Source of the DNA: Oscillatoriales cyanobacterium RM2_1_1
GTDB lineage: Bacteria; Cyanobacteriota; Cyanobacteriia; Cyanobacteriales; Microcoleaceae
Assembly (NCBI GenBank): GCA_012033335.1
Contig: JAAURB010000021.1
Span: 1 to 59,839, forward strand
Direction: 5' to 3'
DNA length: 59,839 bases
Shown: one piece after another, positions 1 through 9,401 of the stretch
Layout: the number at the start of each line of letters is the position of its first letter
Numbering within the stretch: the first letter of the stretch is position 1
Notes under the pieces: model-generated
Seen by the model: the letters and a program-made list of their open reading frames with translations, nothing else
Databases searched by the model: none
Told to the model about the DNA's origin: nothing
Program-made: the position numbers and the translations under genes

Positions 1-1
1 T

Positions 2-103
2 CGCAAGACGCTCTGTTATTCCAAATCCGTAGAAATGCTGAAGCACTCGATTCGGTTGCTACTTCATTACCTCAAATTCTGGGATGTCCCGATTCCGCAA
101 TGA
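2..103 (+). CDS. Transposase C-terminal end (IS1-like), cut by window edge
   Basis: Frame 2 is open from the window edge to a TGA at 101-103 and reads RKTLCYSKSVEMLKHSIR followed by LLLHYLKFWDVPIPQ. This resembles, from memory of the family, the C-terminus of IS1-type transposases common in cyanobacteria (arginine-lysine pair, YSKS motif, hydrophobic helix, VPIP ending). Only 33 residues are present, so family assignment is tentative. Frame 1 is also open to 183 but looks like a shadow of this one. The stretch from 104 to 283 holds no gene I can recognise and may contain the element's right end. Confidence 0.5.
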   Translation, partial: RKTLCYSKSVEMLKHSIRLLLHYLKFWDVPIPQ

Positions 104-283
104 TTCATTGCATCATTCAGCAACGCCTGTATTTCAACAACTCTTCTGACAACATTATGACTCTTCATCCGGATTTGATATAATTAATTGCGTCAAGCTA
201 CTGACATAACAGTCCTAAATAATTTATGAACAGGGAGTGAAGGGGGTACTGTTGATAAATCATTCAGGTTTCCTATCCATTAA

Positions 284-1075
284 TCACAGATCAAGCTCTA
301 AAATTACAGGGGCGTGATCACTGGGCTTTTCCCAGCTTCGGGGAGCTTTATCAATGGTACAACAGACTGCTTTTTGGTACAAATCAGAGGTTAAATAATG
401 GTGATCAATCCGCCATCCTAAATTGCGTCGAAACGCCGCTGCTCGGTAATCCCACCAGCTAAAATATCCACTCTCTGAGGTAAATTTACGAAACCCATCA
501 GCCAAGCCTAAATCCAGAATAGTTTGTAGAGCCTGGCGCTCTTCATCTGAAGCCATAATATGATTTTTTCGGTCTTCTGGATTATGAATATCTCGATCTT
601 CTAAAGCAATGTTAAAATCCCCACAAATGCAGAGATTAGGGTTTTCCTGAAGTATAGTTTCCAGGTATTTCCGTAAAACTTTGAGCCAATTTAACTTGTA
701 AGTATATTTGGCACTACTTAAACTTTCTCCATTGGGAACATATAAATTCACAATCCGAATCCCATGAATCACAATAGAAATGACCCGGGTTTGGACATCC
801 AATTCCTGATGGCTTTCTCCAGCTAAAATTCCTGAGAATCCTAAACTAATTTTCTCTGCCGGTTCTCGACTGAAAATTGCCACTCCGTTGTAAGCTTTTT
901 GACCAAAAACATAAAGTTTATAGCCTAAAGCTTCAAAGGGCGATCGCGGAAAATCTGGGTCAACTACCTTGGTCTCTTGCAGACACAGCAGATCAACTGG
1001 ATTAGTTAGTAACCAGTTGACAACATGGTCTTGACGCGTCCGAATAGAGTTGACATTCCAGGTAGCAATTTTCAT
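284..1075 (-). CDS. xthA: Exodeoxyribonuclease III
   Basis: 263-residue member of the exonuclease-endonuclease-phosphatase superfamily acting on duplex DNA as AP endonuclease and 3'-5' exonuclease in base-excision repair. The N-terminus MKIATWNVNSIRTR carries the first metal/active-site Asn. LCLQETK supplies the metal-binding Glu, GDFNIALEDRDIHNP the Asp/Asn pair, and SDHAPVILEL at the C-terminus the catalytic Asp-His. Length matches bacterial XthA. It stands alone on the minus strand, with its downstream end facing the transposase fragment at the window edge. Start is the ATG at 1075, which directly opens the conserved first strand. Confidence 0.95.
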   Translation of the reverse strand: MKIATWNVNSIRTRQDHVVNWLLTNPVDLLCLQETKVVDPDFPRSPFEALGYKLYVFGQKAYNGVAIFSREPAEKISLGFSGILAGESHQELDVQTRVISIVIHGIRIVNLYVPNGESLSSAKYTYKLNWLKVLRKYLETILQENPNLCICGDFNIALEDRDIHNPEDRKNHIMASDEERQALQTILDLGLADGFRKFTSESGYFSWWDYRAAAFRRNLGWRIDHHYLTSDLYQKAVCCTIDKAPRSWEKPSDHAPVILELDL

Positions 1076-1274
1076 TGGATTACAGCCATTAAACCAGTCT
1101 AATTATACCGGGTAATCGGATATGAACCGATTGAATAATGGTTTCTTAGAGGGTGTTTGCAAGCTCGGATTGATCACCCAATAGATTGGGCGATTCCACT
1201 TAAAATCTCGACATTTTCGGGATCAGAGTTGAGATTACTACGCCGCCTGATCACCATTTCAACCCCTTTCCCGG

Positions 1275-2912
1275 CTAAATCGGGCAGGACAATACCTGTG
1301 ATCGCTGGGTAAATCGAGCATTTTCCCGGTAATCCACAGGGCAATCAATTACGGTGGGAACATCCTGAGCTAGGGCTTCTTTTAGAATCGGAACCAAGTC
1401 TGAGGCAGACTCGACCCGATAGCCTTTGAGCCCCATACTTTCGGCAAATTTAACAAAGTCAGGGTTATTAAACTTAATGTAAGACGAATGACCAAACTGA
1501 TCCTCTTGTTTCCATTCAATCAAGCCATAGCCCCCATCATTAAATACCAGAGTCACAAAGGCTGTCCCTACCCTGAGAGCTGTTTCCAATTCCTGGCAAT
1601 TCATCATGAATCCGCCATCCCCAGTTGCAGCTACTACCTTTAATTTAGGATTGACTAACTTAGCCGCAATTGCCCCTGGAATTGCAATTCCCATGGCTGC
1701 AAATCCATTCGAAATCAGACAGGTATTGGGACGATCGCAGTGATAATGACGGGCAATCCACATTTTATGCGCCCCAACATCAGAAATTACAATATCATCT
1801 GGCCCCATGACTTGACGCAGATCATAAACTATTTTTTGAGGTTTAATCGGATAGCCGGTGTCCCCCGCATACTGCTCATAATCCTGACGAATTTCTGTGC
1901 GTAGTTCTATGGCGTGGGGTTCGGGTTTCCCCCGGCGATCAGAACGCCGTAAAATCTCCGTTAAAGAGTCAGAAATATCCCCAACAATTTCAGCAATTGG
2001 GATATAGCTACTATCAATTTCGGCAGACATGGAGCTGATATGAATAATCGGAATCGTTTGATTCGGATTCCATTTTTTGGGAGAGTATTCGATCAGATCA
2101 TAACCAATCGCAATTACCAGGTCAGTTTCATCAAAGGCACAACTGATAAAATCCCGCTTTTGCAATCCGGTTGTCCAGAGTGCTAGAGGGTGAGTATAGG
2201 GAATTGATCCTTTTCCCATAAATGTATTGACCACTGGAATATTCAGTTGGGTGGCGAACTCAATCACGGCTTCACTGGCGCTGGCTCTGAGGGCTCCATT
2301 CCCCGCCAGAATTAAAGGATTTTTTGCTTTAGAAATGGCGATCGCCGCCTCGTTCATGCTGTGATAAGCCGAATAGACTTTCTCCTGTTTATCCCGCTGC
2401 AGGGGTTGACCGGCTGCTGCCATTTCCGCAATGTTTTCAGGCAGATCAATGTGAACGGCCCCAGGCTTTTCAGATTGGGCAATTTTAAAGGCTTTACGAA
2501 CAATTTCCGGAGTGTTACTGGGTCGGACAATCTGGGCATTCCATTTTGTAACCGGAGCAAACATGGCCACCAAATCGAGATATTGATGGGACTCAATGTG
2601 CATCCGATCCGTTCCCACCTGCCCGGTAATCGCCACCAGGGGAGCCCCGTCCAAATTGGCATCGGCAACCCCGGTCATCAAATTAGTTGCCCCCGGCCCC
2701 AAGGTAGAAAGGCAAACTCCCGCTTTTCCAGTCAACCGTCCATAGACATCCGCCATAAACGCTGCCCCTTGTTCGTGGCGGGTGGTGATGAATTGGATCG
2801 GGGAGTGTTGTAAGGCTTCGAGAACAGCCATATTCTCTTCCCCTGGCAGCCCAAAAACATACTCAACTCCCTCATTTTCCAAGCATTTAACCAGAAGTTC
2901 TGCTGTATTCAT
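1275..2912 (-). CDS. 2-oxoglutarate decarboxylase (acetolactate-synthase-like, ThDP-dependent)
   Basis: 545 residues from the ATG at 2912 (MNTAELLVKCLENEGV). An in-frame upstream extension to 3023 is untypical and rejected. It has the three-domain ThDP fold: N-terminal pyrimidine domain with the LPGEE catalytic Glu region and ITTRHEQGAAFMADVYGR, a central domain, and a C-terminal PP domain with GDGGFMMNCQELETA and the metal-ligand Asn. It would normally be called acetolactate synthase large subunit. Established knowledge: in Synechococcus sp. PCC 7002 a homologous protein beside a succinate-semialdehyde dehydrogenase was shown to decarboxylate 2-oxoglutarate (Zhang and Bryant, 2011). The next gene upstream here (3205-4569, same strand) is that dehydrogenase, so I infer the same function. 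Genuine acetolactate synthase remains the alternative. Confidence 0.8.
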   Translation of the reverse strand: MNTAELLVKCLENEGVEYVFGLPGEENMAVLEALQHSPIQFITTRHEQGAAFMADVYGRLTGKAGVCLSTLGPGATNLMTGVADANLDGAPLVAITGQVGTDRMHIESHQYLDLVAMFAPVTKWNAQIVRPSNTPEIVRKAFKIAQSEKPGAVHIDLPENIAEMAAAGQPLQRDKQEKVYSAYHSMNEAAIAISKAKNPLILAGNGALRASASEAVIEFATQLNIPVVNTFMGKGSIPYTHPLALWTTGLQKRDFISCAFDETDLVIAIGYDLIEYSPKKWNPNQTIPIIHISSMSAEIDSSYIPIAEIVGDISDSLTEILRRSDRRGKPEPHAIELRTEIRQDYEQYAGDTGYPIKPQKIVYDLRQVMGPDDIVISDVGAHKMWIARHYHCDRPNTCLISNGFAAMGIAIPGAIAAKLVNPKLKVVAATGDGGFMMNCQELETALRVGTAFVTLVFNDGGYGLIEWKQEDQFGHSSYIKFNNPDFVKFAESMGLKGYRVESASDLVPILKEALAQDVPTVIDCPVDYRENARFTQRSQVLSCPI

Positions 2913-2975
2913 GGTGTATTGATATGAACGATAAATGAACAATAAAGATATAGCAATCACAAATGATTTGTGAAA

Positions 2976-3027
2976 AGGGGGTGAAGGGAACGTTGCCCCC
3001 TTCCTGGGGAACTTCGTCCCCAAACCC
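2976..3027. repeat. GC-rich double hairpin repeat, copy A
   Basis: A G-run/C-run hairpin (GGGGGTGAAGGG facing CCCCCTTC) is followed at once by a second hairpin (TGGGGAA facing TTCGTCCCCA). The same arrangement, with the shared core CCCCCTTCCTGGGG, recurs at 55792-55850. It lies between the 2-oxoglutarate decarboxylase start and the dehydrogenase end, so it is transcribed if the two genes form one operon. Confidence 0.6.
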
Positions 3028-3067
3028 CTCTTTAATCTTTTTCACCCATGAGATTAAGATCACCACA

Positions 3068-3154
3068 GGGCTTTTCAATCCCGTGAGTCCAGATTGCCAG
3101 GTGAGGGTAGTGTGTCACCTCCTGCCGCACTCCAACAGCATGAAAAACGCTATA
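3068..3154. repeat. Palindromic MITE-like element, degenerate copy 1
   Basis: Aligns by eye with the elements at 36411-36502 and 48863-48960. It shares TTCAATCCCGTGAG near the left end, CAGATT, CACCTC in the middle, ACTCCAACAGCATG and the right end AAACGCTATA. The central palindrome has decayed, so this is the most diverged full-length copy. Orientation relative to genes is not informative. Confidence 0.55.
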
Positions 3155-3204
3155 ACCAGTCAAAAACCATTCAACCCCCAGGGCCAGCTAATCTAATCCC
3201 CATC

Positions 3205-4569
3205 TTATTTGATCCAAACCGTCTTAATATTGAGGAACTCATGCATCCCCTGAATGCTAAGTTCCCGACCATAGCCGGAATGCTTAATTCCCCCAAACGG
3301 CAGACGAGGATCAGATTTGACCATTCCATTGATAAACACCGCACCGGCCTCCAGTTCACTCATCAGCCGGTCTTGTTCCTGGGGATTGGTAGTCCAGGCG
3401 CTCGCCCCTAGACCAAAAGATGTCCCATTAGCCAGGGTAATGGCCTCATCCAGGGACTTGACTCGGAAAATCAAGGCGACGGGCCCAAAGAATTCCTCCT
3501 GATCTGCCGGAGTCCCAGGTGGAATCCGGGTCAGAATGGTGGGCGGGTAGAAATTCCCGGGACGATCGGGGGGATGGCTACCGGTTAGCACCGTTGCTCC
3601 CTTCACGATACAAGCTTGAACTTGCATATCCAGATCTTGCAAAATATCTGGGGTGGCCAGGGGGCCAACATCAGTGTCTAAATTCATCGGATCGCCGACC
3701 TTAAGAGCGGCGAATTTATCGGCAAGCTGCTGCTCAAATTGATCGGCGATGGAATCCGCCAGAATAAATCGCTTGGCGGCAATGCAGGACTGGCCATTAT
3801 TCAGCATTCGGGCGGTGACAGCCGTTTCAATTGCCAGGGGTAAATCGGCACTGTCTAGGACAATAAACGGATCACTTCCCCCCAATTCCAGTACTACTTT
3901 TTTCAGATATTTCCCCGCCAGAGAGGCAAAGCTAACTCCAGCAGGCTCACTCCCCGTAAGAGTTCCGGCTTTGATCCGGGCATCGGTAATCACTTGGGCA
4001 ACCTTATCAGAACCGATCAATAACGTTTGAAACACTCCCTCAGGGAACCCGGCTTCTTGAAAAATCTCCGCAATCTTGAGGGCACATTGGGGCACATTAG
4101 AGGCATGTTTGAGTAAACCGACATTCCCGGCCATCAATGCTGGGGCGGCAAAGCGAAATACCTGCCAGAAGGGAAAATTCCAGGGCATGACAGCCAGAAT
4201 AGGCCCCAGGGGTTGATAGCGGACAAAACTCTGGCTAGCATCCGTTGCAACAGGGGTATCCGCCAAAAACTCAGCCCCATTGTCTGCATAATAGTGACAG
4301 ACTGAGGCGCTTTTTTGGGCTTCGGCGATCGCCCCCCGCAGCGGTTTGCCCATCTCCAGGGTGATGATTTTGCCCAGGGACTCGGCTTGTTGCTCTAAAA
4401 TATCTCCAGCTTTGTGCATCCAGATGGCCCGTTGGCTGAGTGATAGCCAGCGATATTGCTGAAATGCCTGGTGGGCCCGTTCCAGGTATTGGTCAATTTC
4501 TAAATCCGTCAGCGGCTCGAAGGTTCTCAGCAGTTCTCCAGTCGCCGGGTTGATTGTGGCGATCCCCAT
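3205..4569 (-). CDS. gabD: NAD(P)-dependent succinate-semialdehyde dehydrogenase
   Basis: 454-residue aldehyde dehydrogenase. Visible family landmarks are MPWNFPFWQVFRFAAPAL (nucleotide-binding Rossmann segment), GSEPAGVSFA, the general-base Glu in VVLELGGSDPF, the nucleophilic Cys in NNGQSCIAAKRF, and EEFFGPVA. Together with the ThDP decarboxylase immediately downstream it would oxidise succinic semialdehyde to succinate, closing the cyanobacterial TCA cycle without 2-oxoglutarate dehydrogenase. The two genes lie head-to-tail with about 290 bp between them, holding two repeat elements, so co-transcription is possible but not certain. Start ATG at 4567-4569 precedes the usual short N-terminus GIATINPATGE. 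Confidence 0.9.
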   Translation of the reverse strand: MGIATINPATGELLRTFEPLTDLEIDQYLERAHQAFQQYRWLSLSQRAIWMHKAGDILEQQAESLGKIITLEMGKPLRGAIAEAQKSASVCHYYADNGAEFLADTPVATDASQSFVRYQPLGPILAVMPWNFPFWQVFRFAAPALMAGNVGLLKHASNVPQCALKIAEIFQEAGFPEGVFQTLLIGSDKVAQVITDARIKAGTLTGSEPAGVSFASLAGKYLKKVVLELGGSDPFIVLDSADLPLAIETAVTARMLNNGQSCIAAKRFILADSIADQFEQQLADKFAALKVGDPMNLDTDVGPLATPDILQDLDMQVQACIVKGATVLTGSHPPDRPGNFYPPTILTRIPPGTPADQEEFFGPVALIFRVKSLDEAITLANGTSFGLGASAWTTNPQEQDRLMSELEAGAVFINGMVKSDPRLPFGGIKHSGYGRELSIQGMHEFLNIKTVWIK

Positions 4570-4848
4570 GGCTGTTTTTATCAGAGTAGTCTTTACTTCT
4601 TCATCCTACCTCTGAACTCATAACAACTTCTACTTGGGGACGCTTTAAATGTCACAATTGCAACAATTGGATATCACGATGGCAATTTATTGAAATTTAT
4701 TACAAAGTAGGGGCTCACATGGTGCTGGTGTAAGGGATTGAAGATCGCTATCAACAACAGCCTGCTTGAAATATTAAGGGCTTGAACCTCTGATCCCACT
4801 AACTGTCACTCGGCTCAAAATCCTGACCGCCCACCGGGTTGAACCGGC

Positions 4849-7433
4849 TCAGATTACCCGATAGATCAAGTGAAATGTTGCCCAGGCATTGATATCCAGG
4901 GCAATCTCATCCGTTGAGGCCCCCGCTGCTGTAACTCCGGGTTGACTCCCCTGACCCAAATCCTGCAGCAGGGCTTCAGCAACCGTTAGGGGATCGGACA
5001 GGGGCAATAGCTTCATAATGCCACCGCCTTTTTTGGTATCAGGGGCGATCGCCTCTAGGGTTTGAGTAAAGGGAGAGTGGCTCAAGATCAGATAGGTTTC
5101 TGCCAGACCAGGGGGGCCTTGGAGGGTTTCTCCGGCAATTCCGGGGGCGCTAGAGTCCTCGTAGGCGTTGGCGGTTGGTAAGCTCAGGGTTTTTCCAGGG
5201 GCGACCTGTTGCTGTTGAGGGGGCTGAGGCGGTTCAGGTTCATTGGCTGTTGACCGTGAAGGGGTCAAGGTTGGGTCAAGCAGGAACGTTCGCCCCCGAC
5301 TGTCGAGTTGAAATAAAATAAAATAAATCGGCGAATCGCTGTTGTTGCGAATCTGATACTGCACCCGGCTGCCGACGGCTAGATTGATGGTTCCTTGAGA
5401 CGTTAGTATTGGCAGGGGAAAGGCTGATAAAGATTCCTGGCTCAGCTCGGGGGAATCATTGGCAAAGGGTTCGGGGTGATCGGATTCCAGTTTTTGAGTT
5501 AATTTTTGGTCTGGTTTTTGGTCTGGCTTCAGATTGACCCGAGGAAGCGTTGTGGCTCCGACCTGAACCGGTTGATTGGGGAGCTCTTGCTGGAGCGCCT
5601 GAAAACCTTGAATATTTCTAGCCTGAGGGGTTTCCCTCTGGATCAGTACCCGCGATTGGGGGGTTAGCAAGGCAAAAGTGACTCGAGCTTTCAGGGTGAG
5701 GGAGCGTTCATTTTTAGTCAGACTCAGGAGCTTCAGGGCTAGTCGGGTTTTGAAGTGGGGAATCAGGCGTTGGATGGCAAGTTTGACGGGTTCCCCAGTT
5801 TCCCCTAAGGTATTGGGAATCAAGACCTGACCCAGGGAAAAGAGTCCGTATTGTCCCTGGGAGACTGAAGGTAAGGGAGTGTCAGGACTCTGGGCAATGG
5901 CTCTATCCTGCACCCGACTTAAGATATAGTCAGCGGGCTGATCGCCAGCAACAACCCCCATCTGAGCCACCCCTGAGAAAGCACTGGTGGCATCTACCCG
6001 TTCAATCCGAGTCAGTTCAGGATCTAGACCTACTTTCAGCATCACTTGCCGGGGCAGGACTCGAATTGTTTCCTGGAGGAGTTGTCCCTGATATAAAGCC
6101 GGGACTGAGGTTTCAGTTCCTCCCGAATGCAACAGGTTTACCTTGGCCGTTAGCCCGGTTGGAGTTCGGACTAACAGTTGAGGTTGAGGGATTTGGGCCT
6201 GATCGATTGGATCAACTGGGTTTAAAGACTGGCTGACCTGATCGGGTAAACCAGTCAATATGGAGTTTGCGCCATAGCCGCCGAGAAATATTGGGGGAAG
6301 TCCCCCGAGCCAAACTTTTGCCGTTTTGCTGCCCGTTTCCACTGCTTGAATCATTCCATCAGCCACCGGTATGGGGGTCAGAATTTCATCTAGACTGGAT
6401 TCCAGGGCGTTGAGAGAATCCTGCTGGGAATAGTAGAGCTGAGGTTGTTGGGTGGTTCCCATGAGTTGTTCAACCTGGCCTGCGGCTTGATGCATACTAT
6501 GGATCAGGGTAGTTGTCCAGGTTTTTGCGGGAGTGGTTGACCAAAGTACCTGGGTCAGGTTGTAGGTAAATAGTCCCGCCGTAATCCCTCACGATTAATC
6601 TCAACAGCGGTTTGGGAGGGCTTGGCTGCGGTAAAAATCAATGGCTGCACCCGCACACTTTCGGGGCGAGTGGTTTTAGAGAGGGAGGCCAACTGATTGA
6701 GTAAGGTGGCCTGGAATTTTAATTCTTCCGGGTTCACATGGGTGAAGCTGGGACTGGCCGTTGAACGAACCTTCAGGGTTCCATGTTGGGTAAAGTCAGG
6801 ATAGGCATAACTGGTGTCTAGGACTACGATCACTGATGGGGTTTGTAGCGATCGCAGCAATAATCCTAGGGTGCTTTCCAGAATTTGATTGACGGCTCCC
6901 CCGACCTGGGCCGGGGAGGTACCATCGACCGGAACTAAAGCATTCTGAACCGAACCTTGAACTGAATCTTGAGTCGAGGAGATATTTTCTGGAGGTTCGA
7001 CAGGACTAATCCCTGCCTCTATAGAGGTTTGCAGATCGGGAATGCCACAGCCATAACCGCTAAAGTGAAAGATTACTATATCTCCCGGTTGAGCCTGTTC
7101 TACCAGATGAGTTATGAAAGCGGTTTCAATATTCTGGCGGGTGGCCTGGGCATCGGTCAGGGTCAGGATATCTGAGCCCTGAAACCCAAACCGCGATCGC
7201 AATAATTCCCGTTGTAGCTCCACATCTGTTACACATCCCTGCAAAGGCTCAAAGCCACTGCTGCCAGTGGGATAGCGATCAATCCCCACCAATAAGGCCA
7301 GCTTCCGGCGAGTGCTCTGGGCCAGGGCTTGACCATAGCGATCGCTCAGATGCCACCAGCCTAATTCACTGGCTCCTAGGGCCCCCAGGTAAAGGCTAGT
7401 TCGTTGTAAAAATCCTCGCCGTGTTAGTCCCAT
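4849..7433 (-). CDS. Caspase-family protein with DUF4384, His/Cys replaced by Tyr/Ser (frameshifted at about 6587)
   Basis: Two frames form one 861-residue protein. Residues 1-40 carry a twin-arginine signal (TRRGFLQ), so export by Tat is likely. A caspase p20 fold follows: LALLVGIDRYP, then FHFSGYGCG where family members have SGHG, then VLDTSYAY where the nucleophilic Cys is expected. Tyr127 and Ser208 thus replace both catalytic residues, the 'YS' pattern described for cyanobacterial pseudo-orthocaspases. The first frame ends at 6555. The -1-shifted frame reads GLFTYNLTQVLW, the expected next caspase motif, and continues to 4849 through a DUF4384 domain (VQYQIRNNSDSPIYF, FLLDPTL). Adding one G to the run at 6586-6588 rejoins them. 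No proteolysis is expected; a scaffold role is inference. Confidence 0.8.
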
Positions 7434-7815
7434 GACCTACCCCTAACATCTCAAACCTGGACATTGTTTCTCGAACCTTCTGAGCTATTCCCGGCTACCG
7501 TGGCTGCCATCTTGTGTTAACCCCTCTATTTTCCCTATGTCGTGCTGGGTTTGAGATTGTTCCGCGGGTGGGTGAGAGGGGGAAATCGTGAACTTCTGAA
7601 GCTTCTAAAACCAAGCAGACCGACTGATATAACCCCTGACATGGTTCATTCTACCAGTATCAAGCCAACCTCTTGAATGCTCTGCCTCAGATTTTATCGT
7701 CAGTTTTTCCCCTCGATATCAATTCCTGTGTAACCTTCCCTTTTAACTCAAACTCAAAAACCCTCACTGTAAGGGCTTGGCTTTACTCAGGCAACCTGGA
7801 GGATTGGGTTCTATC
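7434..7815. other. Intergenic, no gene recognised
   Basis: About 380 bp between the divergently reading end of the SnoaL-like gene and the start of the caspase-like gene. A plus-strand open frame from 7673 to 7981 runs antisense into the SnoaL-like gene and shows no family resemblance. I see no tRNA, hairpin terminator or repeat. Confidence 0.4.
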
Positions 7816-8250
7816 TCATGTTCTCGATTCAGCCATTAAGCCAAGCTGCTGCATCACACGCAATAGATTGCATTCGTACCACCATTCTACGATCTTGCCC
7901 TCAACAATTCGCAGCAAGGTAAAGTCGTTGATTTTGACGGATTTCTGGGTGGGTGGAATTCCCAAAAACTCCCCGGTGTGAGTGCCATGAATTGTTGTGC
8001 GATAGACTACTTTTTCCCCTTCCGCAACCATGTCCTCTATCCGGTGTTTGACATCGGGAAATCCCCCAAATAAACTGGCATTAAATACCTTATTCGCAGC
8101 TAAACCCACAATCGGTTCGGCCCCACTGTTGAAGTGATGAACCACCTCAGGAGCCATAAGCTCATCCCAGATTTTCTCCCAACCCGGGTTGGTTCCCCAT
8201 CCTTCCTGGGCAAACCGCAGGGCAATGACTCGATTTTGCTCAATCAGCAT
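7816..8250 (-). CDS. SnoaL-like ester cyclase / NTF2-fold protein
   Basis: 144 residues from the ATG at 8250, chosen because TTAAGG lies nine bases upstream. A TTG seven codons earlier would place that Shine-Dalgarno inside the gene. The pattern is that of the SnoaL-like polyketide cyclase family: an N-terminal helix, VVHHFNSG, GFPDVKHRIEDMVAEGEKVVYR, TGEFLGIPPT and VEGKIVEWWYECN. These form a cone-shaped alpha+beta barrel binding small hydrophobic substrates. The substrate cannot be deduced. The AraC-type regulator immediately upstream on the same strand is a plausible controller. No polyketide genes are nearby. Confidence 0.8.
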   Translation of the reverse strand: MLIEQNRVIALRFAQEGWGTNPGWEKIWDELMAPEVVHHFNSGAEPIVGLAANKVFNASLFGGFPDVKHRIEDMVAEGEKVVYRTTIHGTHTGEFLGIPPTQKSVKINDFTLLRIVEGKIVEWWYECNLLRVMQQLGLMAESRT

Positions 8251-8369
8251 TGTTAATCGCCTTAAGTTCAAAGATTTATAAGTTCAAAGATTTACTCTAC
8301 TGAACTCAGTATCAAAGATCATGGGCAGGGTCGTATTCCAGGTTCGTGCGTGATTTTTTCAGGTTCTTG

Positions 8370-9257
8370 CTATTGCTGTACAAATACCCTGGGAGTCACG
8401 CCTACAACTCGCTTGAAATGGTAGGTAAGATGGGCTTGGCTGGCAAACCCCACGACCTGAGCAACTTCTGCAATACTCAACTCCTTTGCCATCAATAACT
8501 GCTTAGCCCGTTCGATCCGCCGCTGAATGTGATATCGATGGGGGGGAGTTCCGGTAGATTGCTTGAAGAGACGAGCAAAATGATAGGAACTGAGGTGGGC
8601 GATACTGGCCAATTGACTCAGGCTCAAATTCTGATCCAGATTCTCGTCAATATAGTCAATCACCTGTCTGAGTTGCTGCTGGGACAACCGGCCTGAATCT
8701 TGCCGGGGAAGGGATTGATGAGCTGAATATCGACAGAGAAGATGGACAGCCAGGGCATTTGCCATTGAATCAGCATAAAGCTTACTCCCGATGCCATCGG
8801 TTTCTAAAGTCGTTTTGAGGGCGATCGCCATTTGGTAAATCAATGGATCAAAACAGGAGGCGAGCTGGGGAATCAACTCAATCTGGTCTTTTCCCCAAAG
8901 CTCTCTGCCCAAATGAGTCAGTAGCATCGGTTCCAAATAGAGCTGTAAAAACTCAGCCGGCTGATGCCAGTGGAACGTCTGCCAGAGATGAGCTGGATAG
9001 ATACCCATATCTCCGGGAACTGATGTGATGGTTTCGGATCGTTGATCAACAGTCTGGTGCAACGTCACCGGCGCGCCAGTGTTAATGCAAATGACATGAT
9101 GGGGAGAAGAGTGTTCAGGAATTCGGTTAGGGGGCTGACGATAGAGGGCAAGCTGAATCTGATCCCACCGAGCCAGATGGCTAGAAATCAGGGGCAAGCA
9201 GGGCAGGGGACGTTGATCGGTTTGGGTGAAATTGATGGTGGAGGAATTGCTAGTCAT
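8370..9257 (-). CDS. AraC-family transcriptional regulator
   Basis: 295 residues. The C-terminal third (about 190-295) is a double helix-turn-helix of AraC type: LSLSQLASIAHLSSYHFARLF, GTPPHRYHIQRRIERAKQLL, then SIAEVAQVVGFASQAHLTYHF and GVTPRVF. The N-terminal part (about 1-180) is a cupin-like ligand or multimerisation domain of the type seen in stand-alone AraC activators (VCINTGAP, GDMGIYPAHLWQTFHW). Its ligand is unknown. It is divergent from the carbamoyltransferase gene (start 9402) across 144 bp, so it may control that cluster, itself, or the SnoaL-like gene downstream. Confidence 0.9.
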   Translation of the reverse strand: MTSNSSTINFTQTDQRPLPCLPLISSHLARWDQIQLALYRQPPNRIPEHSSPHHVICINTGAPVTLHQTVDQRSETITSVPGDMGIYPAHLWQTFHWHQPAEFLQLYLEPMLLTHLGRELWGKDQIELIPQLASCFDPLIYQMAIALKTTLETDGIGSKLYADSMANALAVHLLCRYSAHQSLPRQDSGRLSQQQLRQVIDYIDENLDQNLSLSQLASIAHLSSYHFARLFKQSTGTPPHRYHIQRRIERAKQLLMAKELSIAEVAQVVGFASQAHLTYHFKRVVGVTPRVFVQQ

Positions 9258-9315
9258 AGAGCAGCCCCAGAGGGTTAATGCCGAGTTGATCCAACTTTAC
9301 ACAAGGGGTCTACTG

Positions 9316-9343
9316 TTGAGAGTTGCAACGATTCCGTTATAAT
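9316..9343 (+). promoter_or_regulatory. Sigma-70 type promoter before the carbamoyltransferase cluster
   Basis: TTGAGA at 9316-9321 and TATAAT at 9338-9343 are separated by 16 bp, close to consensus. The start codon is at 9402 with AGGAG about ten bases upstream. It would drive the cluster 9402-15868. Prediction by eye only. Confidence 0.5.
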
Positions 9344-9401
9344 TTGAGGATATTTTTAACACTTCTGCCCAGCGGGTTGGGCACTTCGTGAGGAGACCTG
9401 C

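Noticed and set aside
1-183. Frame 1 open from the window edge to 183
   Set aside because: It overlaps the better transposase-like frame 2 and has no family resemblance.
2361-2813. Plus-strand 150-codon frame inside the decarboxylase gene
   Set aside because: Antisense shadow of a strongly conserved enzyme.
7673-7981. Plus-strand 102-codon frame
   Set aside because: Runs antisense into the SnoaL-like gene; no recognisable motif or good ribosome-binding site.
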